Source of the DNA: Bacillus fungorum
GTDB taxonomy: Bacteria > Bacillota > Bacilli > Bacillales > Bacillaceae_G
Direction: 5' to 3'
Assembly: GCF_002746455.1 (NCBI RefSeq)
Contig: NZ_NWUW01000009.1
Coordinates: 1 to 64,000 of the forward strand
Length of the DNA stretch: 64,000 bases
Below, one piece after another: positions 9,582-17,788 of the stretch. The first letter of the stretch is position 1. Each line of letters starts with the position of its first letter. The notes under the pieces are model-generated. The model did not search any database. It saw only the letters and a program-made list of their open reading frames with translations, and was not told the DNA's origin. Position numbers and translations under genes: made by a program.

Positions 9582-9998
9582 ATGCACTTAAAAGAAAAAA
9601 TCGCAACTATTATTCAAGGTCAACGTACTGGTGTATTATCTACAGTACGAAATGAGAAACCTCATAGCGCCTTTATGATGTTTTTCCATGAAGATTTTGT
9701 ACTGTATGTTGCAACAGATCGACAATCAAAAAAGATAACAGATATCGAAAACAATCCAAATGTACATGTACTACTTGGGCGTGAAGGAAAAAAATTAGAT
9801 GAAGATTATATTGAAGTTGAAGGCTTAGCCTCCATCGAGGAAGACTCCACATTAAAAAACAAGTTTTGGAATAATAGCTTAAAGCGTTGGTTACTCGGTC
9901 CTGAAGACCCTAATTATGTACTAATTAAAATCAATCCTGACACAATTTATTACATCGATGGTGCCGGTACGACGGAGCCCGAGTTTTTACGACTATAA
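9582..9998 (+). CDS. Pyridoxamine 5'-phosphate oxidase-fold (general stress protein 26-like) protein
   Basis: This 138-residue protein has the split-barrel flavin-binding fold pattern: GVLSTVRNEKPHSAFMMF at the start, then LYVATDRQSKKITDIENNP, typical of the family that includes B. subtilis YdaG. Such proteins bind FMN, F420 or haem; the ligand cannot be inferred here, and the residues for a true PNPOx reaction are not evident. AAAGGGG lies 8 bases before the ATG. It is a single-gene unit closed by its own terminator. Confidence 0.82.
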   Translation: MHLKEKIATIIQGQRTGVLSTVRNEKPHSAFMMFFHEDFVLYVATDRQSKKITDIENNPNVHVLLGREGKKLDEDYIEVEGLASIEEDSTLKNKFWNNSLKRWLLGPEDPNYVLIKINPDTIYYIDGAGTTEPEFLRL

Positions 9999-10000
9999 AA

Positions 10001-10034
10001 CAAAACAAGCCCCCCTTTAGGTGGGCTTGTTTTG
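10001..10034 (+). terminator. Terminator of the PPOX-fold gene
   Basis: The 12-bp stem CAAAACAAGCCC pairs with GGGCTTGTTTTG across a 10-base loop, directly after the stop codon. Confidence 0.85.
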
Positions 10035-10153
10035 TCGAAAAGTTCTTCTGAAAAAAACAATAAAATAGGTGGAACTTTCTAAAGATTCTGTTATATAATA
10101 GAATTAACTTAAATAAACTGTATTAAAACAGATTGAGAGGAGAAATAAAATTG

Positions 10154-10300
10154 ATGAAAAGAGAAGAACGCAAAAACATGATTGAGTTTATTGAAAAGAA
10201 AAAAGGGATTGAACGTGACGAATTATTGTTTATGACAGACGATGAAGTGGAACATATTTATAATGTAACGTACTTTTTATATGAAGAAATTGCAGAGTAG
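10154..10300 (+). CDS. BH0509-family small protein
   Basis: This is a 48-residue basic-acidic peptide (MKREERKNMIEFIEKKKG at the start, EVEHIYNVTYFLYEEIAE at the end). It matches what I recall of the BH0509 family, a short conserved Bacillaceae protein without known role. GAGAGGAG precedes the ATG; a TTG directly before the ATG could also serve as start. It is flanked by its own promoter region and a strong terminator, so it is a separate transcription unit. The pattern suggests two short helices. Confidence 0.75.
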   Translation: MKREERKNMIEFIEKKKGIERDELLFMTDDEVEHIYNVTYFLYEEIAE

Positions 10301-10303
10301 TAT

Positions 10304-10344
10304 AATAATCCCCACCTTATTAAAAATATAAGGTGGGGATTATT
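10304..10344 (+). terminator. Terminator of the BH0509-family gene
   Basis: A 17-bp stem (ATAATCCCCACCTTAT core) with a 7-base loop ends in TATTT, four bases after the stop codon. Confidence 0.85.
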
Positions 10345-10355
10345 TCGTTATCTAT

Positions 10356-10405
10356 CCAGCTATTTGCGAGGCGGTAAAATCCCACTGATTAAAGTTTCAC
10401 TTTAT
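10356..10405 (-). repeat. Mini bcr1-like element (internally deleted), copy 1
   Basis: Read on the minus strand it starts ATAAAGTGAAACTTTAAT, the left end of the full elements at 31844 and 41966, then jumps to the right end (GCAAATAGC). The join falls in a run of C residues present on both sides of the lost centre. It lies about 50 bases upstream of the following gene, near its promoter. Confidence 0.7.
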
Positions 10406-10456
10406 ACGTGAGAATGATTTTCATGTATAATAATGTAAGATTGGAGGAATTTTACT

Positions 10457-10885
10457 ATGAGTTCATGGCTCTTATTCGCACTATTATCAGCAATTACTGC
10501 TGCCCTTGTATCTATTTTTGGAAAGATTGGTTTAGATGGAATCGATGCCAATGTCGCGACAACGATTCGCTCTATTATTATGGCATTATTTATGGTAGGC
10601 GTTATTATTATACAAGGTAAATTTCAAAATATTGGCGACGTACTGCTAAATAAAAAAGCACTGCTCTTTATCACATTAAGCGGAATTGCAGGTGCTTCGT
10701 CATGGCTATTTTATTTTCTTGCCCTCAAAACAGGGAAAGTTTCACAAGTGGCTCCTGTCGATAAATTAAGCGTCGTATTTTCTATCATTCTCGCGATGAT
10801 TATACTCGGTGAAAAGTTAAACTTTATGACTGGCGTTGGTGTAGTCTTTATTACAGCTGGTGTACTATTTATTGCTTTCAGCTAA
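10457..10885 (+). CDS. Small EamA/DMT-family membrane protein (single-repeat)
   Basis: This 142-residue protein has four to five hydrophobic helices and corresponds to one EamA repeat; the motif around APVDKLSVVFSIILAMIILGEKL is the conserved end of the repeat. Full-length DMT transporters have two such repeats (see the gene at 16636), so this protein would have to dimerise, as the small multidrug or YddG-like half-size members do. TTGGAGG lies 10 bases before the ATG. The substrate is unknown. No partner half-gene is adjacent. Confidence 0.82.
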   Translation: MSSWLLFALLSAITAALVSIFGKIGLDGIDANVATTIRSIIMALFMVGVIIIQGKFQNIGDVLLNKKALLFITLSGIAGASSWLFYFLALKTGKVSQVAPVDKLSVVFSIILAMIILGEKLNFMTGVGVVFITAGVLFIAFS

Positions 10886-10886
10886 A

Positions 10887-10909
10887 AAAACCGCTTATTA
10901 GCGGTTTTT
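10887..10909. terminator. Shared terminator EamA / dedA
   Basis: AAAACCGCT-TATT-AGCGGTTTT sits between two convergent genes; the dedA stop codon lies in the loop. Confidence 0.85.
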
Positions 10910-11491
10910 CTTTTTCTTTATGTAAAACCAGACAACACCTGTAACAACTATTGAAATGAATAAAATCCATATTCCATAATGATGTAAACTATACTCAACG
11001 AAACGCCACTTCTCTCCTAATTTCCAGCCAAGTCCAATAAAAACACTTATCCAAATAAGCGCACCACCGTAAGCGTACAAACAAAAACGCCAAAGTGTTA
11101 AATTCGACACTCCAGCAAAATATGCTGTTAAATGACGTACTCCTGGGATAAAGTAACCAATCATTAAAAGAAATGGACCATATTTTTCAAATAAAATATG
11201 TGTTTTTTCAATGTGATGTTCCTTAATTCTAATTTTCGGCCCATATTTTTTTAAAACAGGGAGTCCAAGTTTTAAACCTAATATGTAACTTAATGTAATG
11301 CCTAACATCGCACCAGCCATCCCACTTAAAAAAGCAGCAGTTCCTGACATAACGCCTTTTGAAACGTTATAACCAACGAAGGTCAATAAAAACTCGTCTG
11401 GTATCGGTAATCCAACAATCCCGCCAGCTAAAGCTATAATAATTCCAAAATACCCATAATGCGCGATTAACTCGCCAATATGTTGTTCCAT
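10898..11491 (-). CDS. DedA / VTT-domain membrane protein
   Basis: It is a polytopic membrane protein of the DedA family, whose members act as lipid flippases or proton-dependent transporters (UptA-like members recycle undecaprenyl phosphate). The family motif GYFIPGVRHLTAYFAG is present at about residues 112-127, and the N-terminal GLPIPDEFLLTF carries conserved acidic residues. Five or six membrane segments are seen, with a lysine-rich C-terminal tail. The ribosome binding site (AGGATG, about 11 bases from the ATG) is weak. Which lipid it handles cannot be read from the sequence. Confidence 0.85.
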   Translation of the reverse strand: MEQHIGELIAHYGYFGIIIALAGGIVGLPIPDEFLLTFVGYNVSKGVMSGTAAFLSGMAGAMLGITLSYILGLKLGLPVLKKYGPKIRIKEHHIEKTHILFEKYGPFLLMIGYFIPGVRHLTAYFAGVSNLTLWRFCLYAYGGALIWISVFIGLGWKLGEKWRFVEYSLHHYGIWILFISIVVTGVVWFYIKKKKNR

Positions 11492-11635
11492 TCGGAAGAC
11501 ACATCCTATGCACGATCGTTATTCCACATTGTGCCCTTTCTATCTTTCAGACAAACATGGTATACATATTCACTATACATTGTTTTTATAATGAACTCTA
11601 CTTCTATCCATTCCTTTAACAGGAAGAAATCGAGC

Positions 11636-11771
11636 CATTAATGAGTGAGGATTTATTCCTCTTCACTCATTATTAGCACACATCAATCGTACGCCCGACT
11701 CTCGCCTACTCCCCTTGTATTCACCGTTTTGTGAAGCGCTCGTCTTACTATCCATAAATAGCGGGATTAAA
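11636..11771 (+). repeat. Highly diverged bcr1-like element
   Basis: This is the only structure I see in the 474-base gap before the dynamin-like gene. The segment follows the full element at 31844 in order: a first hairpin (AATGAGTG...CACTCATT), then ATCAAT, CGCCCG, a decayed second hairpin, and the end GTCTTACTATCCATAAATAG-like block closing in GCGGG. About half of the positions agree. The first stem is still paired although its sequence has changed. Confidence 0.5.
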
Positions 11772-11965
11772 AAATAAAAATTCATATGCTTGTTTTTTTG
11801 TTACAATAAAGGAAAGTTACTTTTCGCAACGGTTTAACTCTCAGGAAAAATGATATACCTAGCAAAAACATAGTTTGGTCGATATAATGCAACTTCTACC
11901 TATTAAAAGAACATGCACCCTTTACATACAACATCATTTTTCTAAATTATACAGGGGGAACGAAC

Positions 11966-14728
11966 ATGACCATTGAAAATCAATTTATCCAAAAGGTTTA
12001 CTATAAAACATTTTTAACAGAAGAAACTTCTACTCCAGTATCAGAAGTACTCGGTGAAGCATATATAAATGAATCTACAAATGAATTCTCCAACATTTCT
12101 AATATCCGCTTTGCTCAAGGTGAATTTTATTACCAAAATAAAGACTTTGAAGCAGCGATATTTAAATGGGAGAAAGTAAATAACGAGCTTGCACTTTGGG
12201 CAACCAAAAATATTGCAGATTCTTATTTTGAACTAGGATTCTTGCCAAAGGCAGAAGAAATGTATCAATCTATCCAAACGGAAGATACAACTCTTACAAT
12301 GGAAGTTTCCTTACAACTTCTTTCTCTTTATATCGAACAAGAGCGTTTAGGTCTAGCATTTAAGACGATTAGTGAGGCTGTTGCATTTCAACCTGACTAT
12401 CCAAATATTACTTCAATTGCTCGCTCATTCTATGAAAAACAAGAAGATTGGAATAACGCCATCGAACTTGCCGTTCAAGAAGGCATTCGAACAAAATCAT
12501 TACACTGGTTTGACACTTTAATCAATTATGTGAATCAAGGATTTACGAAACAAATCAAACCAGAATATTTCTATGAATCTTTAAAAGCTCTATATACAAT
12601 TGATCAAGTCCAATTTAAAGAACTTGTTATTGTTCTTTGGAACAGCTATCAAAATGAAACATTGCATCTATCTTGGATTCAAACAATAAATCATTTATTC
12701 TTACATATTGAAACAGACAACAATGACGATTGGCATGAAATTGTTGAACGCTATCAAGATACGTACCTTGAATTAATTACTGGTGAGCATTTCATGCATG
12801 AAATGCAAGGCCTTGTACCCGATTTATTAACAAATTGGTTTAGTTTAACGAAAGCAAAAGATGCCCTATTTGTCTCTGCTGCAGTATTAGCGTGGAATGA
12901 AGTTTCACCTACAACTTTAGAGTCATTACTCGTAAAAAGTGCGGGAGCCCTACTCTCTAATTCAACAGCTGAAACAAATGTAAATATGGAAACCGTTTCT
13001 CATTTATTCGAAACAATTGCTGTATGGGCTGAAAAAAACGATGTGGATTTAAGTCATCAATTTACATTACTCGTTCATGAACTATGTGATTTAAATGTTA
13101 CACAATTACTAATAGCGGGAACTAGTGACCATGATAAGTCATCATTCGTCAATTCAATATTAGGAGAGAACATCTTAACTGAGACTGTAACAACTCCTAT
13201 TCTATTTAAAGATGATAGCCAAACTGAAATAACAGAATTCACTGCGTTAGATGTGCACAATATACCGAACTTTGATGAATTCCATCAAATAATGGCTACA
13301 CCTTCCGAGTCAGAACTTGAGAAAAAATGCATAGAAATTAAGTTACCAAGTAGATTTTTAAGAAAAAATAAGTTTGCATTTCTTGTTACGCCATCTATTC
13401 AAGGGCAAGTGGATAAAAACAGCCCATATTTTGAATACTTACAAGCAGCAGATAGCCTTATTTACGTATTAAATTCTGCTTCACCATTACATGGTGAAGA
13501 GCTTGATACATTACTTTATTTACGTGAACAAGTGCCAAACTTACAAATTCATTTCGTATTACACACAAATAGTGCGGACAATAATGAAAAACTAATGAGT
13601 AAGATTAAAGTCCATTTCCCAAATGCACAGCTCTTCCCATACTCTCCTTCACAAGAGAGTAGCCAGCAACTTGGGGCCGTGACAGAGTCTATTCTTTCTA
13701 ATCTGACAGGACGCGACATGGAACAAGAACGTATAGAAAAACTAATATGGTTTACTCAAAAGACAATCGCATACCTTGTAAATGAACGTGTGGAATTAGA
13801 AAATACATTAGTGAAATCAGTACGATGGAATAAACATATCTCAGTAAAATTAAACGGATTTATTAACAATCTTACTGCTCTTGAAAAAGATAAAATTCGT
13901 TCTATTACAGAATCTTATCTTTTAACGAAAGAAGAAATCACACGAGATATCCATTCTCAAATTCCTGAATTATTACAGAGCTGTTCTGACCTTGTTCAAG
14001 AAGATAGTGATTTCAAATTAGTTCATGAAGAATTAAATACTGCAATGAATGAACGAATTCAAAAACATGTACAGCAAGTGCTTCTTCCTAAATTTACTGG
14101 GTTTATTCAGGAGTGGATTGAAACAGCGCATAATGAATTTATTCAAGCTCAATCTTATTTAGATGAAATGAGTGAAACATTTAATAAATTATATAAAGAA
14201 GAACGCATGAAACTTCCTTGCGATTTCAAATTACTAGATGATTGGCATCGAGATGTTGTACGTATGACAAATAGAATTACAGTATCGAACATCAATATTT
14301 TATTACGCTTTACACCGACACAATTTTTCTTAAAGAGTGCGGGAAAACTATTTGGTAACATGCAAAAAAATCAATCTATGCTTGCAAACAAATATAAACA
14401 ATACATTGAAACGGAAGACTATACGGAAATTGCTCAAACAATCTCAAAACAATTCTTCCTTCAATTTGAAGTATTTGAAGGCGCACTAGAACGAGATATC
14501 ATGATGTTCTTTAAAGATCCACTTAGCATATTGAAACAAAATGTAGAAGCCGCTCAACTTGAAATACAGGAAGACGAACAAACATTAGCAACGTTAAGAA
14601 GCAACCCAGAAACTTATCACGATCCGTTAGCATTCTTTAAACTGCAACTATTGCAGCACAAATTCGTTTTAAGTACGAACAAAAACAATGAAGACGTCTA
14701 TGAATTTAATCAGTCTCCTACGATTTAA
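11966..14728 (+). CDS. TPR protein with a dynamin-like but degenerate GTPase domain
   Basis: This 920-residue protein has three parts. Residues 45-165 contain TPR-like helical pairs (FYYQNKDFEAAIFKW, ADSYFELGFLPKAEEMY). Residues 376-590 look like a dynamin-family G domain: LLIAGTSDHDKSSFVNSILG aligns with a P-loop, but the GK of GxxxxGKS is replaced by DK (G385 to S393). The G3 position reads FLVTPSIQG, without the DxxG aspartate, and the G4 position (HTNSAD) lacks NKxD. Residues 600-900 are helical, with a possible membrane-binding hairpin near TPTQFFLKSAGKLFG. GGGGGAAC precedes the ATG. It stands alone with its own terminator. I infer a membrane-associated scaffold that may no longer hydrolyse GTP; an atypical active site is possible. 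Confidence 0.72.
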   Translation: MTIENQFIQKVYYKTFLTEETSTPVSEVLGEAYINESTNEFSNISNIRFAQGEFYYQNKDFEAAIFKWEKVNNELALWATKNIADSYFELGFLPKAEEMYQSIQTEDTTLTMEVSLQLLSLYIEQERLGLAFKTISEAVAFQPDYPNITSIARSFYEKQEDWNNAIELAVQEGIRTKSLHWFDTLINYVNQGFTKQIKPEYFYESLKALYTIDQVQFKELVIVLWNSYQNETLHLSWIQTINHLFLHIETDNNDDWHEIVERYQDTYLELITGEHFMHEMQGLVPDLLTNWFSLTKAKDALFVSAAVLAWNEVSPTTLESLLVKSAGALLSNSTAETNVNMETVSHLFETIAVWAEKNDVDLSHQFTLLVHELCDLNVTQLLIAGTSDHDKSSFVNSILGENILTETVTTPILFKDDSQTEITEFTALDVHNIPNFDEFHQIMATPSESELEKKCIEIKLPSRFLRKNKFAFLVTPSIQGQVDKNSPYFEYLQAADSLIYVLNSASPLHGEELDTLLYLREQVPNLQIHFVLHTNSADNNEKLMSKIKVHFPNAQLFPYSPSQESSQQLGAVTESILSNLTGRDMEQERIEKLIWFTQKTIAYLVNERVELENTLVKSVRWNKHISVKLNGFINNLTALEKDKIRSITESYLLTKEEITRDIHSQIPELLQSCSDLVQEDSDFKLVHEELNTAMNERIQKHVQQVLLPKFTGFIQEWIETAHNEFIQAQSYLDEMSETFNKLYKEERMKLPCDFKLLDDWHRDVVRMTNRITVSNINILLRFTPTQFFLKSAGKLFGNMQKNQSMLANKYKQYIETEDYTEIAQTISKQFFLQFEVFEGALERDIMMFFKDPLSILKQNVEAAQLEIQEDEQTLATLRSNPETYHDPLAFFKLQLLQHKFVLSTNKNNEDVYEFNQSPTI

Positions 14729-14732
14729 CATA

Positions 14733-14768
14733 AAAAAACCAAGCAAACTGTAATTTGCTTGGTTTTTT
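14733..14768. terminator. Shared terminator, dynamin-like gene / signal peptidase
   Basis: A 15-bp perfect stem (AAAAAACCAAGCAAA) with a 6-base loop lies between convergent genes and has A- and T-runs on both sides. Confidence 0.9.
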
Positions 14769-14771
14769 ACT

Positions 14772-15305
14772 TTAATTCATTATTTTCATATGTTCAAATG
14801 GATAATAAATTGCCGCTAATTCTCCTAGTACATCTGCTTTATCAATAAGTCCTAAACCATTTCTACTATCCCTGCTTATTAAGCGATTATCTCCCATAAC
14901 AAAAATCTTATTTTTAGGAACTGTAATTGGTCCAAAGTCCTCTGTTAAATTCATAAGTTTTTTTTCAGCTTGTTTTTTATTACTATACAAATACGCTTCC
15001 TCTATCACTTCATGATTCACATATAATTGATCATTTCTCACCTCAATGACATCGCCAGGCAAAGCAATAACCCTTTTCACATAAAAATTATCCGTCTTCA
15101 CAACAATAATATCTTCTCTCCCATAACTTTCAAATTGCTTTGCCAACTTATTCACAATCACCTTATCCCCATCTTGTAATGTTGGCTTCATGGACGCCCC
15201 TTTTACAGTCGTAGGAAAAAACACGAAAATTTTCGCTAAAAACACCAACAAACATGCAATTGCAATTGTTCCAAAGAATTCACGCCAACGTTTTTTCTTT
15301 TGCAT
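14772..15305 (-). CDS. lepB: Type I signal peptidase
   Basis: It cleaves signal peptides on the outer face of the membrane. One N-terminal membrane anchor (residues 11-30) is followed by the nucleophile serine in GASMKPT (S38), the general base lysine in YVKRVIALPGD (K77) and the GDNRLISRDSR box. At 177 residues it is the short Gram-positive (SipS-like) form. I prefer the second ATG (15303-15305), because GGTGG lies only one base before the first. B. cereus-group genomes carry several paralogues, and this one has no linked substrate gene. It is monocistronic with a terminator shared with its convergent neighbour. Confidence 0.92.
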   Translation of the reverse strand: MQKKKRWREFFGTIAIACLLVFLAKIFVFFPTTVKGASMKPTLQDGDKVIVNKLAKQFESYGREDIIVVKTDNFYVKRVIALPGDVIEVRNDQLYVNHEVIEEAYLYSNKKQAEKKLMNLTEDFGPITVPKNKIFVMGDNRLISRDSRNGLGLIDKADVLGELAAIYYPFEHMKIMN

Positions 15306-15434
15306 CATTCCACCATCTCATCATCTTTTTACTTTTATTATAAGGACTTCAACTGCTTAATTTCCACAAAATCATGAATTTCAAAATCTGAATATTGCAA
15401 ACTTATAAATATCAATATCCAAAAATGTATTATT

Positions 15435-15465
15435 TTGACATGCTATATCTTGCATTTATTATTAT
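15435..15465 (+). promoter_or_regulatory. Candidate promoter of the small DUF2628-like gene
   Basis: A consensus -35 TTGACA (15435-15440) is followed by AT-rich sequence with no sharp -10 (ATTATT at 17 bases). Only the -35 is convincing. Confidence 0.4.
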
Positions 15466-15494
15466 ATTTTTATTTACTTAGGAGGACTTTTTCT

Positions 15495-15779
15495 ATGAAA
15501 GTTATGCTTAAAAATGAAAATACTGGCCAAATTAAGCAAGCAAAAATTGGTTTCAGTTGGACTGTATTTTTCTTTGGTTTCTTTCCTGCTATATTCCGTG
15601 GAGATTGGAAATGGTTTTTAATTATTTTAATCGCTAGCATGTTTACATTCGGATTTTCTAACTTAGTCTTCTGTTTTATTTACAACAAGCTTTACATCAA
15701 CGATTTATTATCTCAAGGTTATAAAGCAGCAGATGAATACAGCCTTTCTGCTCTACAACAAAAAAACATCGTAGCATAG
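15495..15779 (+). CDS. Small membrane protein, DUF2628/HrgC-like
   Basis: This 94-residue protein starts with a short polar strand-like segment (MKVMLKNENTGQIKQAKIG) and then has two hydrophobic helices around FSWTVFFFGFFPAIFRGDWKW and FLIILIASMFTFG. The FSW-FFFG-FP-RGDWKW pattern is what I associate with DUF2628/HrgC-type proteins. AGGAGG lies 9 bases before the ATG; an in-frame upstream extension of 20 codons has no ribosome binding site and overlaps the -35 sequence. The function is unknown. It is followed by a strong terminator. Confidence 0.7.
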   Translation: MKVMLKNENTGQIKQAKIGFSWTVFFFGFFPAIFRGDWKWFLIILIASMFTFGFSNLVFCFIYNKLYINDLLSQGYKAADEYSLSALQQKNIVA

Positions 15780-15785
15780 TAACAA

Positions 15786-15834
15786 AAAAGATACTCTCAA
15801 AATAGTCTATCCACTATTTTGAGAGTATCTTTTT
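15786..15834. terminator. Shared terminator
   Basis: A 19-bp stem (GATACTCTCAAAATAGT and complement) has a 6-base loop and a T-run; it serves the small plus-strand gene and the convergent YhhN gene. Confidence 0.9.
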
Positions 15835-16513
15835 ATATTCCCACATATACAATACACATTTGAGCCACTACATATGTAAACCAAATCCAAAGTGGTTCAT
15901 ACTTTAATTTGCGCCCTCCAATATCTGTCACACCAATAATAAAATCAGAAATCACAAATAGTAAACCACCAAAAGCTGGTATCCACCATATTCCTGTATT
16001 CTCATAGTATAAGGCGAATGCAAAACAAGCCATTCCTCCAACCCACAATCCGTAAATTAGCGCTCCTATAGTAAACAATTTATCTTGTTTATCATTTCGG
16101 ATAAAGAAGAACCATCCTATAATGAGAAAGAGCCCGTATACGAGTAAACCAATCCAAAAACCGTTCCATGAAATGCCTGTTTGCAAAAATGCTTTTACAT
16201 AAAAACAATGTGCAAGAGCGAAAGTAATCATCCCTCCAATTAATCGGTGACCAATTGGAATCAAACCTGCCATAAATAAATCTCCTACAGTTGATAACGT
16301 CATACCTAGTGCAACCCACGTACTATACTCTACTGATGGATCTTGTAACCAAATCCATATTGCACTTCCTGTTAAAGAAAAACTAAGAATTAGACGCACT
16401 GCTAAAGGTAAAGGCATATTATTTCTCGTCTTTTTTGTCTGTCCTATTGCGTACATTGCACCAATAAAAAAAAGAATGATTTGCCCAATTAACACCATGT
16501 AAAGTAGATTCAT
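15833..16513 (-). CDS. YhhN-family membrane protein (lysoplasmalogenase-like)
   Basis: This 226-residue protein has about eight membrane helices. The segments STVGDLFMAGLIP and FVISDFIIGVTDI carry the paired aspartates that are conserved in the YhhN/TMEM86 family, whose animal members hydrolyse lysoplasmalogens. Whether the bacterial enzyme acts on plasmalogens here is unknown. It is flanked by terminators and is a single-gene unit. The start at the first ATG has the weak site GAGGAG (ATTGAGGAGAACATG context). Confidence 0.82.
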   Translation of the reverse strand: MNLLYMVLIGQIILFFIGAMYAIGQTKKTRNNMPLPLAVRLILSFSLTGSAIWIWLQDPSVEYSTWVALGMTLSTVGDLFMAGLIPIGHRLIGGMITFALAHCFYVKAFLQTGISWNGFWIGLLVYGLFLIIGWFFFIRNDKQDKLFTIGALIYGLWVGGMACFAFALYYENTGIWWIPAFGGLLFVISDFIIGVTDIGGRKLKYEPLWIWFTYVVAQMCIVYVGI

Positions 16514-16583
16514 AACATGTTCTCCTCAATAAATGCTTTTTGTATCTTTTTTCGTTACACCTAGTCTATTATCCTTTTTCTAT

Positions 16584-16613
16584 CTAAAAAAAGAAGAACA
16601 GTACTGTTCTTCC
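16584..16613 (-). terminator. Terminator of the EamA transporter
   Basis: GAAGAACAGTACTGTTCTTC is followed on the minus strand by seven T residues. Confidence 0.8.
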
Positions 16614-16635
16614 ATTGTAATCGTTTTCACTTTAT

Positions 16636-17586
16636 CTATGCTACTTGTTTTTCTTGCTCCATTTTTTGCTTAGCTGGCGTCCGATTCACCACAATAATTC
16701 CGGCGGCTACACACGCTAAACCGAATAATACAAATGAATGAATTGCTTCTCCTAAAATCATGCTCGATAATAACACACCAAATACGGGTATAAAGAACAT
16801 ATACATTGATACTTTTCCAACCTTATTGTACTTCATAATTGTATTCCAAATGCAAAAGCCTGCTGCGGATAAGAAAGATAAATAGATAAGCATAAATATT
16901 GCATGTACACTAAATGTAAATGGCATGACTCCAACTTGCAAAGCCCCTATACATAATAGCCCGATAGAACCAAAAATCATTTGGTATGCCGTCATATAGC
17001 CAACATCTAATGTTTTACTTCCTTCTTTCGCCAATATATTTCCATATGAATACAACATTGCTGCACTAAGAAGTAATAAGCTACCGATTCCGAAATGAAA
17101 TGACAAACTACCATCACTCGGTACATTTACTAAAACGACACCACAAAAGCCGATAGAGACCCCAATTATTTTTCTCATATTGAGAGCATCATCTTTATAT
17201 AAAAAATGCGCGAGTAAAATTTGAAAGAATGATGATGTTCCTGAAATGATAGCTCCTTCAATACCGGAACTATAACTCATTCCAATATAAAAGCATATAT
17301 ATTGCAGAAATGTTTGAAATAAACCAATTTGTACTAACTGTTTCCCCGTCCCCTTTTTGAAATTCATATCTTTTCCTAACACTTTAAAAAAGAATAAAAG
17401 CATTACTCCAGATAAAAAGAAACGATAGCCAGCAAATAATATTTGCTCCCCAACTTCTTGTGGCTGAATTCCAAGTTCACCATAACTTAATTTAATAAAA
17501 GGGAATGCGCTCCCCCATAAAAAAGTCGCTACTATTGCAGCAATTAATACGCCAATCGGATGGGTAAAAAATTTCTCTGTCTTCAC
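16636..17586 (-). CDS. EamA (DMT superfamily) transporter
   Basis: This is a full-length drug/metabolite transporter of 316 residues with about ten membrane helices in two EamA repeats. Repeat one contains WGSAFPFIKLSYGELG and repeat two SAAMLYSYGNILAKEG; each ends in a typical motif (GVSIGFCGVVLVNV and GLACVAAGIIVVNR). The substrate is not predictable. GGAAGG lies close upstream. It is unrelated in sequence to the half-size EamA gene at 10457 beyond the shared fold. Confidence 0.85.
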   Translation of the reverse strand: MKTEKFFTHPIGVLIAAIVATFLWGSAFPFIKLSYGELGIQPQEVGEQILFAGYRFFLSGVMLLFFFKVLGKDMNFKKGTGKQLVQIGLFQTFLQYICFYIGMSYSSGIEGAIISGTSSFFQILLAHFLYKDDALNMRKIIGVSIGFCGVVLVNVPSDGSLSFHFGIGSLLLLSAAMLYSYGNILAKEGSKTLDVGYMTAYQMIFGSIGLLCIGALQVGVMPFTFSVHAIFMLIYLSFLSAAGFCIWNTIMKYNKVGKVSMYMFFIPVFGVLLSSMILGEAIHSFVLFGLACVAAGIIVVNRTPAKQKMEQEKQVA

Positions 17587-17704
17587 TTGTTGTCTTCCTT
17601 TCCGATCTTTTTATGAACAATATTCATATATACCAAAGGTATTGCGAAAACACAAGTTTTCCGTATATACTTGAAACAAAACTGTGCCATCTTATAAAAA
17701 TATA

Positions 17705-17713
17705 TGATATACT
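17705..17713 (+). promoter_or_regulatory. Extended -10 promoter of the metal ATPase
   Basis: TGATATACT fits the extended -10 form (TGnTATAAT). There is no good -35, which is usual for this class. It would give a leader of about 140 bases that includes the hairpin at 17764-17788. Confidence 0.45.
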
Positions 17714-17763
17714 ATAGAATAATTACAACATAATAACTATTAAAAACAGATTCAACAGAAATG

Positions 17764-17788
17764 CTGCTATCCATTATGGATGGCAGCT
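17764..17788 (+). promoter_or_regulatory. Leader hairpin of the metal ATPase
   Basis: The arms GCTGC(T)ATCCA and TGGAT(G)GCAGC pair around TTA with one mismatch. A broken T-rich stretch (TTTCGTCGTTTT) follows, so partial termination is possible. It matches no riboswitch class that I recognise. Confidence 0.4.

Noticed and set aside
13075-13260. Antisense frames inside the dynamin-like gene (also at 14155-14361)
   Set aside because: They lie wholly within a coherent 920-codon gene and have no start signals of their own.
15435-15494. N-terminal extension of the small DUF2628-like protein
   Set aside because: The extension begins at a TTG in the -35 sequence and lacks a ribosome binding site, while AGGAGG precedes the later ATG.
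17700-17760. PerR box for the ZosA-like ATPase
   Set aside because: The AT-rich stretch matches TTATAATnATTATAA poorly in every alignment that I tried.
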